Shown here: piece by piece, positions 56,586-64,000 of the stretch
Position numbering within the stretch: position 1 is the first letter of the stretch
How the letters are laid out: every line of letters begins with the position of its first letter
Source: Saccharopolyspora hirsuta
Lineage (GTDB): Bacteria; Actinomycetota; Actinomycetes; Mycobacteriales; Pseudonocardiaceae
Reading direction: 5' to 3'
Length of the DNA stretch: 64,000 bases
Assembly (NCBI RefSeq): GCF_008630535.1
Contig: NZ_VWPH01000012.1
Location: forward strand, 62,001 to 126,000
Translations under genes and position numbers: made by a program
Notes under the pieces: generated by a model
What the model was told of the DNA's origin: nothing
Databases searched by the model: none
What the model saw: the letters and a program-made list of their open reading frames with translations, nothing else

Positions 56586-58049
56586 TCAGGCGGCGTGCTG
56601 GCCGCTGGTGTGGCCGAGCGCGCGGGTGATGGCGGTCAGGAGGAACTCGGCGGCGGGCGGGGTGACGGCGTTGCCGAGCTGGCGGACCTTCTCGCGGCGG
56701 GTGCCCAGGACCTGGTAGTCGGGGCGGAAGGCCATGGCGGCCTGGATCTCGGCGTCGGTGAGCATCCGGAACTCGGCGTCCTCGACTCTCGGGGTCTCCC
56801 TTGAGCGGTTGGCGGGCTGGTGGGGTTCGACCAGGCCGTGGTGGTGTCCGGCGGCGGTGACCGTTGCCAGGGGCTGGGGGACCGAGCGAGCGGTGCTGCT
56901 GCCGCCGCGGATTTCGGCGATGAGCGCCAGGCCGTGCCGGTCGTGGGTGGTCACCGTCGGCAGTGGCTCGCTGGACGGTCGGGCGGTGCCGGTGCGGTAG
57001 TACGGGACGACCAGCGCGGTCTCGTTGCGGGTGCTCTGGGTCTGCGGCGGCTGCCAGGACGGCGCGGCGGCCTGGCCGTCCCGGCCCTCGACGGGCACCA
57101 GCAGCCCTTCGGTCTCCCGGGTGGTGCGGGCCCGCATCGGCCGGTCGATCGGGCTGGTGGACACGTTCCACCCGCCCCCGGCCGGAACGAGCTGCGGCAC
57201 GGTCGCGAACTTGCGCAGCCCGGCCTCGATCCGCCGCACGGTGGCGGGCTTGAGCGGGGTCTTGCGGTCCCCGATGCGCTGGCCCTTCAGGCTCCAGTCG
57301 ATCGCCGCGGCAGCAGGCAGGGCGTAGGGCTCGACGACCTGGTGGCGGCACTCCTGCCGGGGGCACCGGTAGACGTACTGCGCCCGGTACCGTCCCCACG
57401 GCTTGTCGGGGCGCTTCCAGGACTGCACGGCCTGCACGTCGCATTCGCAGTCCGGGCACCAGGCCAGCGGCCGGGGCTGCACGTCCGGCGTCGGGTCGCC
57501 CTCCTTGGTGAACACGATGTATAGCCGGTCGCGGGATTGCGGCGCGCGGGGCGCGACGATCGCGGGGGCGTGCATGGAGTTGAGGAACACCAGCTGGTGC
57601 CGGTAGCCGAGGCAGGACATGGCGTGCAGCCACGCTGGCCACATGCTCCACTTCGCCGCGTCGACGACGTTCTCCACGACGATCGCGCGGTAGTGGTGGT
57701 GCTCGGCGAAGCGCGGGACGTCCCACATGGTGGCCCGGCTGCGCTCGGCGGCCTCCGGTGGCAGCGTCTCGCCGAACAGGTCCGGCTGCTCGAACCGCTT
57801 CCGGCCCTGGACGATCGAGTGGTTGGTGCACTCCGGGCTGGCCCACAGCAGATCCGTGCTCGGGTAGCGCCGAACGTTGACCTGGGAAACGTCGGCGCAG
57901 TCGTGGTCGGCCTCCGGGAAGTTCGCCGCGTGGGACTCCACGGCCAGCTGCCAGTGGTTCGCTGCGATCCGCAGCCCGACACCGGGCACCGCAGTGGCAC
58001 CCAGCGCGGAGCCCCCAGCGCCGCAGAACAGATCGGTGATGGTCAACAT
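56586..58049 (-). CDS. DNA (cytosine-5) methyltransferase, orphan
   Basis: 487 residues. Motif I is LFCGAGGSALGA (8-18), the catalytic motif IV is SPEC with Cys74 (rather than the common PPC), motif VI ENV (126-128), motif VIII QSRDR (171-175) and motif X QLGNAVTP near the end. A four-Cys group (198, 201, 229, 234) may be a zinc knuckle in the target-recognition region. No endonuclease gene is nearby, so it may protect the element from host restriction. The start follows GGAGG. Confidence 0.93.
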   Translation of the reverse strand: MLTITDLFCGAGGSALGATAVPGVGLRIAANHWQLAVESHAANFPEADHDCADVSQVNVRRYPSTDLLWASPECTNHSIVQGRKRFEQPDLFGETLPPEAAERSRATMWDVPRFAEHHHYRAIVVENVVDAAKWSMWPAWLHAMSCLGYRHQLVFLNSMHAPAIVAPRAPQSRDRLYIVFTKEGDPTPDVQPRPLAWCPDCECDVQAVQSWKRPDKPWGRYRAQYVYRCPRQECRHQVVEPYALPAAAAIDWSLKGQRIGDRKTPLKPATVRRIEAGLRKFATVPQLVPAGGGWNVSTSPIDRPMRARTTRETEGLLVPVEGRDGQAAAPSWQPPQTQSTRNETALVVPYYRTGTARPSSEPLPTVTTHDRHGLALIAEIRGGSSTARSVPQPLATVTAAGHHHGLVEPHQPANRSRETPRVEDAEFRMLTDAEIQAAMAFRPDYQVLGTRREKVRQLGNAVTPPAAEFLLTAITRALGHTSGQHAA

Positions 58050-58078
58050 CAGTCCTCCAGAAACTCGGCTGGTGCTCG

Positions 58079-58864
58079 TCAGCGGGTGGCGCGGAACTGG
58101 GGGTTGCAGGACCAGCAGAGCCAGCGGCGGTCGTCGAGCTGCCGCCACTGCTCGTCCTGGGCGAGGTCGATCAGCCAGCTGCGGTCGGGGGTGCTCAGCA
58201 GGTAGTCGTCGCCGGTGAGGGCCGTGCCGCAGCCGGTGCGGGCGCAGTGCAGCTGCCACTCCAGCTCGGTCAGGCGCCCGACCGTGATGTCCCCGGTGCT
58301 GGTCTCGTCCAGCCCCAGTTCGTCACCGAGCAGCAGCGCGAGCTCGTCGGCCGCGTCCGAGGTCTCGGTGGTGTAGGAGTCCTCGACCTGGCCCTGGCCG
58401 TCGAGGACGGTGACCGCCCACGAGGGCGGGACCTGCCGCCAGCTGGTCTCCTCCAGCCGCAGCGGGCAGCCCTGCTCCGCCGCGGCCTGGGCTCGGCGCG
58501 CGACCTGGTGGCGGGCCAGCCGCACGTCCTCGGTCGCCAGCTCCGGCTGGCTGCGGGTCCAGTCGATCCCGGTCTGGCCCAGCAGCACCGCAACCTCGCG
58601 AAGGCGGGCCAACCCGATACCGGGCAGGCTCAGCACCACTAGCCCGGACCCGGCGTGCAGCAGGTTCCACGTCCCGGTGAACCCCCACTGCCCGAGCTCG
58701 TCGTCGAACCGGGCCGCCGGGCCGATGACCAGCCCGGCCACCGGGGTGGTCTCGACGACGGTGGTGATCCGCTGCCGGGGCCGCCACGGCCCGATCTCGA
58801 TGGTGAGCATCACCGGCTCAGCGCCCTCGACGAACGGGGGCGGTGCGGTGGTCAGCGCGTGCAT
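58079..58864 (-). CDS. Hypothetical AICE protein with C-terminal zinc-ribbon cysteines
   Basis: 261 residues, no family recognised. No membrane span. Near the C-terminus CARTGC and CWSC could form a zinc ribbon. Strong ribosome site AAGGAG before ATG 58864. It lies 29 bp before the methyltransferase gene, so the two are probably co-transcribed. Confidence 0.7.
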   Translation of the reverse strand: MHALTTAPPPFVEGAEPVMLTIEIGPWRPRQRITTVVETTPVAGLVIGPAARFDDELGQWGFTGTWNLLHAGSGLVVLSLPGIGLARLREVAVLLGQTGIDWTRSQPELATEDVRLARHQVARRAQAAAEQGCPLRLEETSWRQVPPSWAVTVLDGQGQVEDSYTTETSDAADELALLLGDELGLDETSTGDITVGRLTELEWQLHCARTGCGTALTGDDYLLSTPDRSWLIDLAQDEQWRQLDDRRWLCWSCNPQFRATR

Positions 58865-58891
58865 GGTGGTTCTCCTTCTCCGGTGCGGACT

Positions 58892-59110
58892 TCAGCGGCG
58901 GTGCTGGCGGATCGAGTCGAGGAAGCGGCGTCCGGCTCGCAGTCGGAGGCCGGTGCCGTCGCAGGGCGGGCAGTACCGGACGCCCATGAAGGCGCGGAGC
59001 TTGCCCTGCCCGCGGCAGGTCCGGCAGTTCTTGTAGGGCCAGATCAGGCAGGTGCCGAGGTAGCCGCCGACGGCGGCGACGGTGAGCACGGTCAGGTGCA
59101 GCAGGGTCAC
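58892..59110 (-). CDS. Small membrane protein with DnaJ-type CxxC pairs
   Basis: 72 residues: an N-terminal span (about 3-22), then CRTCRGQGK and CPPCDGTG, two CxxCxGxG-like zinc pairs. GTG start overlaps the previous stop (GTGA). Function unknown; similar short proteins occur in AICEs. Confidence 0.7.
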   Translation of the reverse strand: MTLLHLTVLTVAAVGGYLGTCLIWPYKNCRTCRGQGKLRAFMGVRYCPPCDGTGLRLRAGRRFLDSIRQHRR

Positions 59111-59529
59111 CGGCGGTCCCTCCGGGCGATCACGTCCCGCAGCTGGCTGGCAGTGAGCACGGCCGGGGTGTCGTCCTTGGCGGCGGGCAGGTAGAGGTCG
59201 CAGCCGAGGAGGGCGTTCTGCGCCGCGTGGCCGAGGTGGTCCCACAGGGCGATGCCGTGGCCGCCAAGGGTCTGGGTGCGGATCACGGCCTCGACGTAGG
59301 TGCTGCGGCGGGCGACGGTGACGGTCGTGTTCAGGTGCTCGGCCCAGGCCGCCAGCCCGGCCAGCTCGTCACCGTCGCCCCACAGCTGGAGATCGACGTC
59401 CAGCGGGGCCAGTCCCACGGGGTTGGTCAGCCGGACCCGGAAAACGGGCGGCAGCTCGGCCAGCGGCTGGTCGGCGAGCCAGGCCGCCAGGTCGCTGGCG
59501 ATCTCGGCGAGGCCGGGTGTCGTGGTCAT
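59107..59529 (-). CDS. Hypothetical AICE protein
   Basis: 140 residues, acidic, no recognised domain. Contents suggest an alpha/beta fold (FRVRLTNPVGLAPLDVDLQL, then ALWDHLGHAAQNALLG). ATG 59529 has GGAG 5 nt upstream. First gene downstream of the repeat-rich control region, so probably first of the replication operon. Confidence 0.65.
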   Translation of the reverse strand: MTTTPGLAEIASDLAAWLADQPLAELPPVFRVRLTNPVGLAPLDVDLQLWGDGDELAGLAAWAEHLNTTVTVARRSTYVEAVIRTQTLGGHGIALWDHLGHAAQNALLGCDLYLPAAKDDTPAVLTASQLRDVIARRDRR

Positions 59530-59604
59530 CTCATCTCCAATCCGGCTACTGTCTGTAGCCATCGGTGGGTGTGTCGGGTCGGGCATCGCCCTGGCGGTTG
59601 GGCG

Positions 59605-59774
59605 CGCTGCGGGTTAGATCTGGGGTTAGATCGCGGGAGGGCAGTTAGATCTGTAACTCGGCGGGTTAACCCTTCTGACCTGCGATAGTTAGCCGAGTTA
59701 CGGGAGTTAGGGCCCGCGCGAACCGGTCCTCAGGGGGCCGATTTGGGGTTGTTCGCGCGGGTGCGCGGGTCTAA
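59605..59774 (-). promoter_or_regulatory. AICE control region with GTTAGATC repeats
   Basis: GTTAGATC occurs at 59613, 59625 and 59644, with further GTTA/GTTAG words to 59712. TAACTCGG (59654-59661) and CCGAGTTA (59693-59700) form an inverted repeat, and CTAAC words reappear at 59771. It lies between tra and the replication operon and could be a repressor (KorSA-like) operator array or iterons of an origin. Confidence 0.65.
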
Positions 59775-62030
59775 CTAGTCCTCATTGGGCTCGTCGTCGT
59801 GGACGGCACTCTGCGCAGTCACCACGCGGTCGCGTTTGACCGGCCAGGTGTTGCCGGTGGAGGGGACGATGACGCCCCGATCGGCGAGTGCCTCGACCAG
59901 ATCGGCGCGCTTCCAGCCGCGGTAGCGGGCCCAGCGGGCCCCGAGAGCGGAGGCGACCTCCGCGCCGCGGGACTCCTCGGCGGTGCCCATGACCTCCAGC
60001 ACGTCGGCCAGCAGGTCGGGCTTGTCCTCCGGTTCGTCGCGTTCAACCCGGCCGCCCCGGATCTCCAGCGCCCGGTCGACCACGGTCTTCAGTGCCTGGT
60101 TGTCGAGGTAGTAGGTGCGCAGCGGGGTGCCGTCCTCGGTGGTGAAACCGCGGGTGATGGCGGTGCCGACGTCGTTGAGCTCGCCGGTTTCGGGGTTGGC
60201 GGGTTTGAGCCCGAGCGCGGAAATGCCGTTCTCGTGGGCCTTGTCGCCGAGCACGACGTTGTTGCGGGTCTTGTCGCCGATGGCGAAGCACGCCAGGTTG
60301 CTGGTCACCGCCACCAGGTCGCGCGGCAGCGACTGGTCGGAGGGCACCGGGGTGATGAACACGCAGGTGATGCCGTACTTCCGGGCGGCGGAGAAGAACC
60401 GCACCATCTGGTTGACCACCGCGCGCCGGTCCTCGGGCTTGTCCTGCCGGAAGTAGGACTGGCACTCATCGATCACCACGATCCGCGGCCGCAGCCCCGG
60501 CTCCTTGGCCGCCACCTCGCGGTTGACCTTCCGCACCCCGTGCTTCTGCAGCAGCTTGCCGCGGTTGGTCAGATCGGCGTGCAGGTCGGCGATGTGGTCC
60601 TGGCAGGCCTCGACGTTCTCCTCGGTGTCGCCCATGACGAACCGGTTGAGCACCGGCCGCAGCGGGTCGTAGTCGGCGTTCTCGGCGAAGACGAACACGT
60701 CGATGTCCACCAGCGGGTCCAGCGCGGCCCCGGCCAGCAGGTCGATGACCAGCGTGGACTTGCCCGACCCCATGATCCCGGAGGCCACCCAGTTGCGTTC
60801 GAAGGTGTGGCCGGTGATCTCGGTGCCGCGCGGGCTGATCCCGACCGGGAAACCCTTGAAGTAGTCGGCCTCCCCACCGTGCAGCAGCGGGTACTCCGGG
60901 GCCGGTTTGCGCAGCTCACCCCGGTCGAGACGGAACAGGTCCAGCACCTGCGGGTCGTCGTCGTTCTTGCTCAGCCACAGCTCGGCGGGCAGGCACCCGA
61001 GGTTGTGCGCCAGCGACACCTTCGCCTTCTGCACCTTCTCCACCGGCGCGTTCATCGGCAGGCGCAGGCTCGCGCCCATGCCGTTGCCGTCCTTGTGCGG
61101 GAACTGAACCCACGCGTTGTCGCTGTCCCGATTCGGCCAGCCCTCCTTCGCTGCCGCGCTCAGCGCCGGGACACCGATGTTCGCCAGCGCCGCGACCAGC
61201 GCGTTCTCGTCGAACGGGACCTCCGAGGCGTGCGCGCCGCGGCGCAGGTTCGCCGGGAGCACCTGCTCGCCGAGACGCCGCCCGTCGCGCCAGCGGCGGG
61301 ACAGCCAGACCGCGGTCACGGTCAGCATCGCCGCAGGTCCCAGCGTTGCCCAGTTCAGCACCGACCACTGCACCGCCCGGAACAGGCCGGTGATGACCAT
61401 GCCGAACAGCCACAGCACGTCCAGGGCGTTCCACTGCCCCAGCCAGCCGCCGAACCCGTTGATCAGCCCGACCACCAGCGCGATACCGGTGATCACGCAG
61501 ATCGCCACCGCAGCCTTCTTCACCATCTCCCAGCACAGGTCCAGGCGGGCCTTGGCGGTCTCGATGGCCGAGAGCCGATCGGCAGACATCCGCGCCGAGA
61601 TCTCCTTGACCGTCGCGTAGTCCCCCGCGGCCGCTGCGGCGGACCGGGCGGCCTTCAGATCGGCCTGCGTCTTCTCCGCCTTACGCTGCTGACGTGCGGA
61701 TTCGATGCCCTTGGCCACGATGATCGCGTGCCGCCGAGCACTCCGCGCCGCACTCTGCCCCACATCCCGGGCCTTCTCCCGCAGCTCGGCGGGAACCAGC
61801 GGGCCGCGCTCCCGCCGCACCGGCAGGGTGTCCGGCCGCACCTCCAGCTCCGCGCCCGCAGCGCGCTCCGGCTCGGGCTCGGTGCCGGTGGGCTGGGGGT
61901 CGACGTCGGTGGTGTCGATGCGTTCGGCGACGGCGCGCACCGCGGTGCCGTCGGTCGGGTGGTTGTCGGGCTGGTGGCCGCGAGGGAACTGAAGCAGGTC
62001 TCCCATCGTGGTCTCCTTCTCGGGCATCAT
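59775..62030 (-). CDS. tra: FtsK/SpoIIIE-like DNA translocase for conjugal transfer (TraSA/TraB type)
   Basis: 751 residues. A cytosolic N-terminus with a long helix (about 80-165) is followed by three hydrophobic stretches (about 172-245) and the motor domain: Walker A GSGKS (421-425) and Walker B VVIDE (518-522). The last 80 residues (from about 672) form a winged helix like the FtsK gamma domain that recognises short DNA repeats. Such proteins pump double-stranded DNA between mycelia. Start 62030 has GAGGTGATC upstream; ATG 62006 after AAGGAG is an alternative. Confidence 0.92.
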   Translation of the reverse strand: MMPEKETTMGDLLQFPRGHQPDNHPTDGTAVRAVAERIDTTDVDPQPTGTEPEPERAAGAELEVRPDTLPVRRERGPLVPAELREKARDVGQSAARSARRHAIIVAKGIESARQQRKAEKTQADLKAARSAAAAAGDYATVKEISARMSADRLSAIETAKARLDLCWEMVKKAAVAICVITGIALVVGLINGFGGWLGQWNALDVLWLFGMVITGLFRAVQWSVLNWATLGPAAMLTVTAVWLSRRWRDGRRLGEQVLPANLRRGAHASEVPFDENALVAALANIGVPALSAAAKEGWPNRDSDNAWVQFPHKDGNGMGASLRLPMNAPVEKVQKAKVSLAHNLGCLPAELWLSKNDDDPQVLDLFRLDRGELRKPAPEYPLLHGGEADYFKGFPVGISPRGTEITGHTFERNWVASGIMGSGKSTLVIDLLAGAALDPLVDIDVFVFAENADYDPLRPVLNRFVMGDTEENVEACQDHIADLHADLTNRGKLLQKHGVRKVNREVAAKEPGLRPRIVVIDECQSYFRQDKPEDRRAVVNQMVRFFSAARKYGITCVFITPVPSDQSLPRDLVAVTSNLACFAIGDKTRNNVVLGDKAHENGISALGLKPANPETGELNDVGTAITRGFTTEDGTPLRTYYLDNQALKTVVDRALEIRGGRVERDEPEDKPDLLADVLEVMGTAEESRGAEVASALGARWARYRGWKRADLVEALADRGVIVPSTGNTWPVKRDRVVTAQSAVHDDEPNED

Positions 62031-62038
62031 GTGGATCA

Positions 62039-62054
62039 CCTCTCGGCCAAGAGG
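62039..62054 (-). promoter_or_regulatory. Palindrome overlapping the tra ribosome site
   Basis: On the minus strand CCTCTTGGCCGAGAGG is a near-perfect palindrome, and its right arm GAGAGG is the start of the tra Shine-Dalgarno sequence. It may hide the ribosome site in mRNA or be a repressor operator. Confidence 0.55.
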
Positions 62055-62075
62055 GCAAACTGGTGTTGAGGGGTG

Positions 62076-62105
62076 TGCGGCCCCGCCCCGGCAGGCGGGG
62101 CCGCA
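62076..62105. terminator. Hairpin upstream of tra
   Basis: TGCGGCCCCGCC and GGCGGGGCCGCA form a perfect 12-bp stem with a 6-nt loop, between the DUF2637 gene and tra. It would end the upstream transcript, implying that tra has a promoter of its own in the 45 bp that follow, or is read by leakage. Confidence 0.75.
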
Positions 62106-62118
62106 TCCCTTTCTCAGG

Positions 62119-63237
62119 TCAGGCGGCGACCGGCGAACCGCTGCCGTTGGTCCAGTCGTCGCGCAGCTGCCGGGCCGTGCGGGCCGCGCAGCGCAGGTTC
62201 TTGCGGATCGACTCCGCCGAGGTCGGGTCGACCTGCCCGGCCTCGACCGCCGCGCGCAGCTCGGCGCGAAGCTGGTCGAACGACCGCCGCGCGGGCTCGG
62301 GGATCGAACCCCGACGCGCCCTCGACTCCTGCAGGTCAACCGGCGAATCCGGGGCGGTCGACGTGGGCTCGGGTCGAGCCTCGACCGGGGTGGACTCGAC
62401 CGCGTCGGCCAGCAGGGCGCGCAGCTCGGCGTCGAGCCCGTCCAGCTCGCTGGCGGGGCCGTCGGCACCCTCGCCCGGCAGCGTGTACGGGGCGAGCTGG
62501 AGGCGTCCGGTCCAGCCGCGGTGCAGGGTCACCACCCCGGGGGTGTGCAGCAGCCGCACGGTGCCGTCGGCGGCGAGCTGCCCGACCGCCCGGCGCACCG
62601 CCGCGCGCTGCATCCGGGTCACCCGCCGGGCCGCGATCCGCTCGGTGCGGGCCGCCCGCCGCTCCGCACGGCTGCGCCGCGAGCGGGTGGGGGCGGCGGT
62701 GATCAGCTGGTGGGCGACCACCCCGCCGACCGACACCAGCGCCATCACCACGCCGTCGGCGAGCCCGCCCTCGCGCATGGTCGCGCCGTGGATGAAGTTC
62801 AGCACCGCCGCGACCGCGGCGAAGGTCCACACCCCGGCCTGCAGCCAGCCGGTCGGATTGCCGTTCTTGCGGGCGGCGTGGGCGGCGAACGCGAACGCCC
62901 ACATCGCCGCCTCGCTGAACAGCGGCAGGCCCCAGCCGACCGGGCCGTAGATTTTTGCGCCGTAGGCGGCCATTGCCGACCACGCCATGATCGCGGGCAC
63001 GACCACGATCACGCTCAGCGCCAGCTCTACCACGTGCCCGGCCAGCCACCCCGACACTGCCCGCAGCGCCGAGCTGACCCGCGCGGCCCTCGCATCGGCC
63101 CGTTCCTCCTTGGCGCGGGTCTGGGCGGCCAGCAGCGTGGCCTTCGCCTGCGCCCGCTGGATCTCCGCTGCCGCGCGCGCCGCCTCGGCCTGCGCCGCCG
63201 CGGCGATCCGCTCGGCCTTGTGGTCGTAGAACGTCAT
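62119..63237 (-). CDS. DUF2637/SpdB-like membrane protein
   Basis: 372 residues. A charged Ala/Arg-rich N-terminal helix precedes about five hydrophobic segments (75-190; SEAAMWAFAFAAHAARKNGN, NFIHGATMREGG), then a basic helix-turn-helix-like part (about 200-240) and an acidic C-terminus. Proteins of this type in AICEs assist plasmid spread through mycelium. ATG 63237 overlaps the previous stop as ATGA. Confidence 0.78.
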   Translation of the reverse strand: MTFYDHKAERIAAAAQAEAARAAAEIQRAQAKATLLAAQTRAKEERADARAARVSSALRAVSGWLAGHVVELALSVIVVVPAIMAWSAMAAYGAKIYGPVGWGLPLFSEAAMWAFAFAAHAARKNGNPTGWLQAGVWTFAAVAAVLNFIHGATMREGGLADGVVMALVSVGGVVAHQLITAAPTRSRRSRAERRAARTERIAARRVTRMQRAAVRRAVGQLAADGTVRLLHTPGVVTLHRGWTGRLQLAPYTLPGEGADGPASELDGLDAELRALLADAVESTPVEARPEPTSTAPDSPVDLQESRARRGSIPEPARRSFDQLRAELRAAVEAGQVDPTSAESIRKNLRCAARTARQLRDDWTNGSGSPVAA

Positions 63238-63458
63238 CGCCGCTGCCTCCGATCCGTTGCCACCGTGGCCATCCGGGCCGGGACCGGCGGGATTCGGTCG
63301 ATCCAGGCCATGAGCCGGTCCGAACCCCGGTCTAGGGCGTGCACCGCGATCGCCAGCACCACCGCGGGCATCCGCAGCACCACGGCCACCACGAACATCG
63401 CCCCGACCAGCACCGCGCGCGGCGCGGTGTAGTCCCGCACGTAGTCCGTCGAGTTCAT
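63234..63458 (-). CDS. Small membrane protein of the AICE
   Basis: 74 residues with one long hydrophobic segment (about 13-38, VLVGAMFVVAVVLRMPAVVL) and a basic tail. Overlaps both neighbours by 4 bp (ATGA), so expression is coupled. Probably another spread-related protein; no family assigned. Confidence 0.7.
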   Translation of the reverse strand: MNSTDYVRDYTAPRAVLVGAMFVVAVVLRMPAVVLAIAVHALDRGSDRLMAWIDRIPPVPARMATVATDRRQRR

Positions 63459-63862
63459 GCCGGGCCTCCCGCTTCCAGCCGCGCCAGCCGGTCCACCAGC
63501 CGGGCCGGGCTGGCGGTGCTGATCTGCTCGTCGAGCAGGGCCACCGCACGACGCTCGGTGGCGTCGCGGAACGGGGTGACCAGGATGAACATCAGGCCGT
63601 TGGCGTCGGTGCCGCGCACGGTCAGCCGCGTGACCGGGTCGGTGGAGCTGTACTTGCCGATCACGGCAGCGACCGGCGCGATCTGCTCGGTGACCCACCG
63701 GTGCAGCACCCGGGCCTTGATCGGCGAGTCCGCCAGCCACACCTCGACGACCACCACGCCGTCCTTGTCGTAGGTCCGGACCTTCTTCACCGGCCCCAAC
63801 CGCGCCTCGTTCATCGCCTCCGCCAGCTCGGCGTCGGTGGGCACCTCGATGTCGGTGGTCAT
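63455..63862 (-). CDS. Hypothetical AICE protein
   Basis: 135 residues, no membrane span. It has an alternating beta pattern (VRTYDKDGVVVVEVWLADS, RLTVRGTDANGLMFILVTPF) and a C-terminal helix. ATG 63862 overlaps the previous stop by 4 bp; the longer upstream frame is a shadow of that gene. Confidence 0.68.
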   Translation of the reverse strand: MTTDIEVPTDAELAEAMNEARLGPVKKVRTYDKDGVVVVEVWLADSPIKARVLHRWVTEQIAPVAAVIGKYSSTDPVTRLTVRGTDANGLMFILVTPFRDATERRAVALLDEQISTASPARLVDRLARLEAGGPA

Positions 63863-64000
63863 GCCGCCTCCCCAGAACCCGGCGCGATCCCGTGCTTGAC
63901 CTCGTGGGCGTCGCAGTAGCGCCTGCAGTAGCGGAACTGGTCGCTGCACACCTCGTCGGCCCCATCGGGCAGGCAGGGCAGCCAGGTCGACCAGTTGTGC
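63859..64000 (-). CDS. Cys-rich AICE protein, 3' part (runs off the window)
   Basis: 46 codons visible, ending CSDQFRYCRRYCDAHEVKHG then IAPGSGEAA and TGA. Four Cys and a His suggest a zinc-binding module. The stop overlaps the next ATG (ATGA), which shows this frame, not the competing one, is real. Confidence 0.6.
   Translation of the reverse strand, partial: HNWSTWLPCLPDGADEVCSDQFRYCRRYCDAHEVKHGIAPGSGEAA

Larger units (their letters stand above)
52386..64000. mobile_element. Actinomycete integrative and conjugative element (partial)
   Basis: Gene content and order are those of pSAM2/pSE101-type AICEs: tyrosine integrase and excisionase at a tRNA, replication genes (RepA-like ATPase, primase-polymerase, SSB), a control region, an FtsK-like DNA translocase and small Spd-like membrane proteins. 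All genes seen read leftward. I recall that pSE101 of Saccharopolyspora erythraea also uses a tRNA-Thr gene. The far end, and any NUDIX or regulator genes, lie outside the window. Confidence 0.9.

Noticed and set aside
59775..62468. 897-codon version of the transfer ATPase
   Set aside because: The first 146 codons are Arg/Ser/Pro-rich and overlap the DUF2637 gene in another frame; strong ribosome sites lie before 62030 and 62006.
52386..64000. Prophage
   Set aside because: No capsid, terminase, tail or lysis genes are seen; the FtsK-like transfer protein and Spd-like proteins fit an AICE.

Overview
The window is high-GC chromosomal DNA from an actinomycete, most likely a Pseudonocardiales member (a Saccharopolyspora-like genus is my best guess). 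The pointers are the EspG (type VII secretion) family gene, DasR/DasABC/MsiK sugar uptake, a SARP regulator, GTG/TTG starts, and conserved gene order with Mycobacterium. No genus-specific marker is decisive.

Layout. (1) 1-14276 is a core block whose content matches the M. tuberculosis Rv0414c-Rv0437c neighbourhood as I recall it: psd end, pssA, a CDC48-like AAA ATPase, a VirR/LytR_C protein, a DUF3263 protein, def, then thiamine biosynthesis. thiC and thiO-thiS-thiG each sit behind their own TPP riboswitch; thiD and thiE are nearby. An Uma2-family gene and a FUSC membrane protein are interspersed. (2) 14725-17127 carries a secreted S1 protease and a membrane protein of unknown role. (3) 17214-24905 is an amino-sugar island: dasR, divergent dasABC with a DasR-type site, a SIS-domain sugar-phosphate protein with a second site, an amidohydrolase, and a BadF-type N-acetylglucosamine kinase. 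The ATPase that such importers borrow (MsiK type) lies at 39314-40408 beside a LacI-family regulator with two operator-like palindromes. (4) 24966-36367 holds dapA, a DUF3159 protein, EspG with a proline-rich tandem-repeat protein, an SGNH hydrolase, a 940-residue SARP regulator, a degenerate ADP-ribosylglycohydrolase and a K+ channel. (5) 36440-39126 is a zinc-type ABC importer. (6) 41795-45962 is a DUF4178-DUF4247-Pro-rich-DUF350-SpeE operon. (7) 46421-52182 has an OtsB-GH15 fusion, otsA and thrE.

(8) From the 3' end of a tRNA-Thr(UGU) gene (52337-52412) to the right edge is one end of an actinomycete integrative and conjugative element (AICE): integrase, excisionase, RepA-like ATPase, primase-polymerase, a shortened SSB, an orphan C5 methyltransferase, small unknowns, a repeat-rich control region, the FtsK-like transfer ATPase and Spd-like membrane proteins. 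Its other end lies outside the window.

The intergenic DNA is unusual. Three copies of a roughly 270-290 bp structured element with matched terminal inverted repeats lie at 14394, 26793 and 46091. Around them are two families of palindromes built on a TTTCAATGGAA or TTTCAATTGAAA core, one derivative of which is inside the speE coding sequence. A third family of GTGAGT-bounded hairpins sits at gene ends. These repeats are the least explained and most interesting part of the window.
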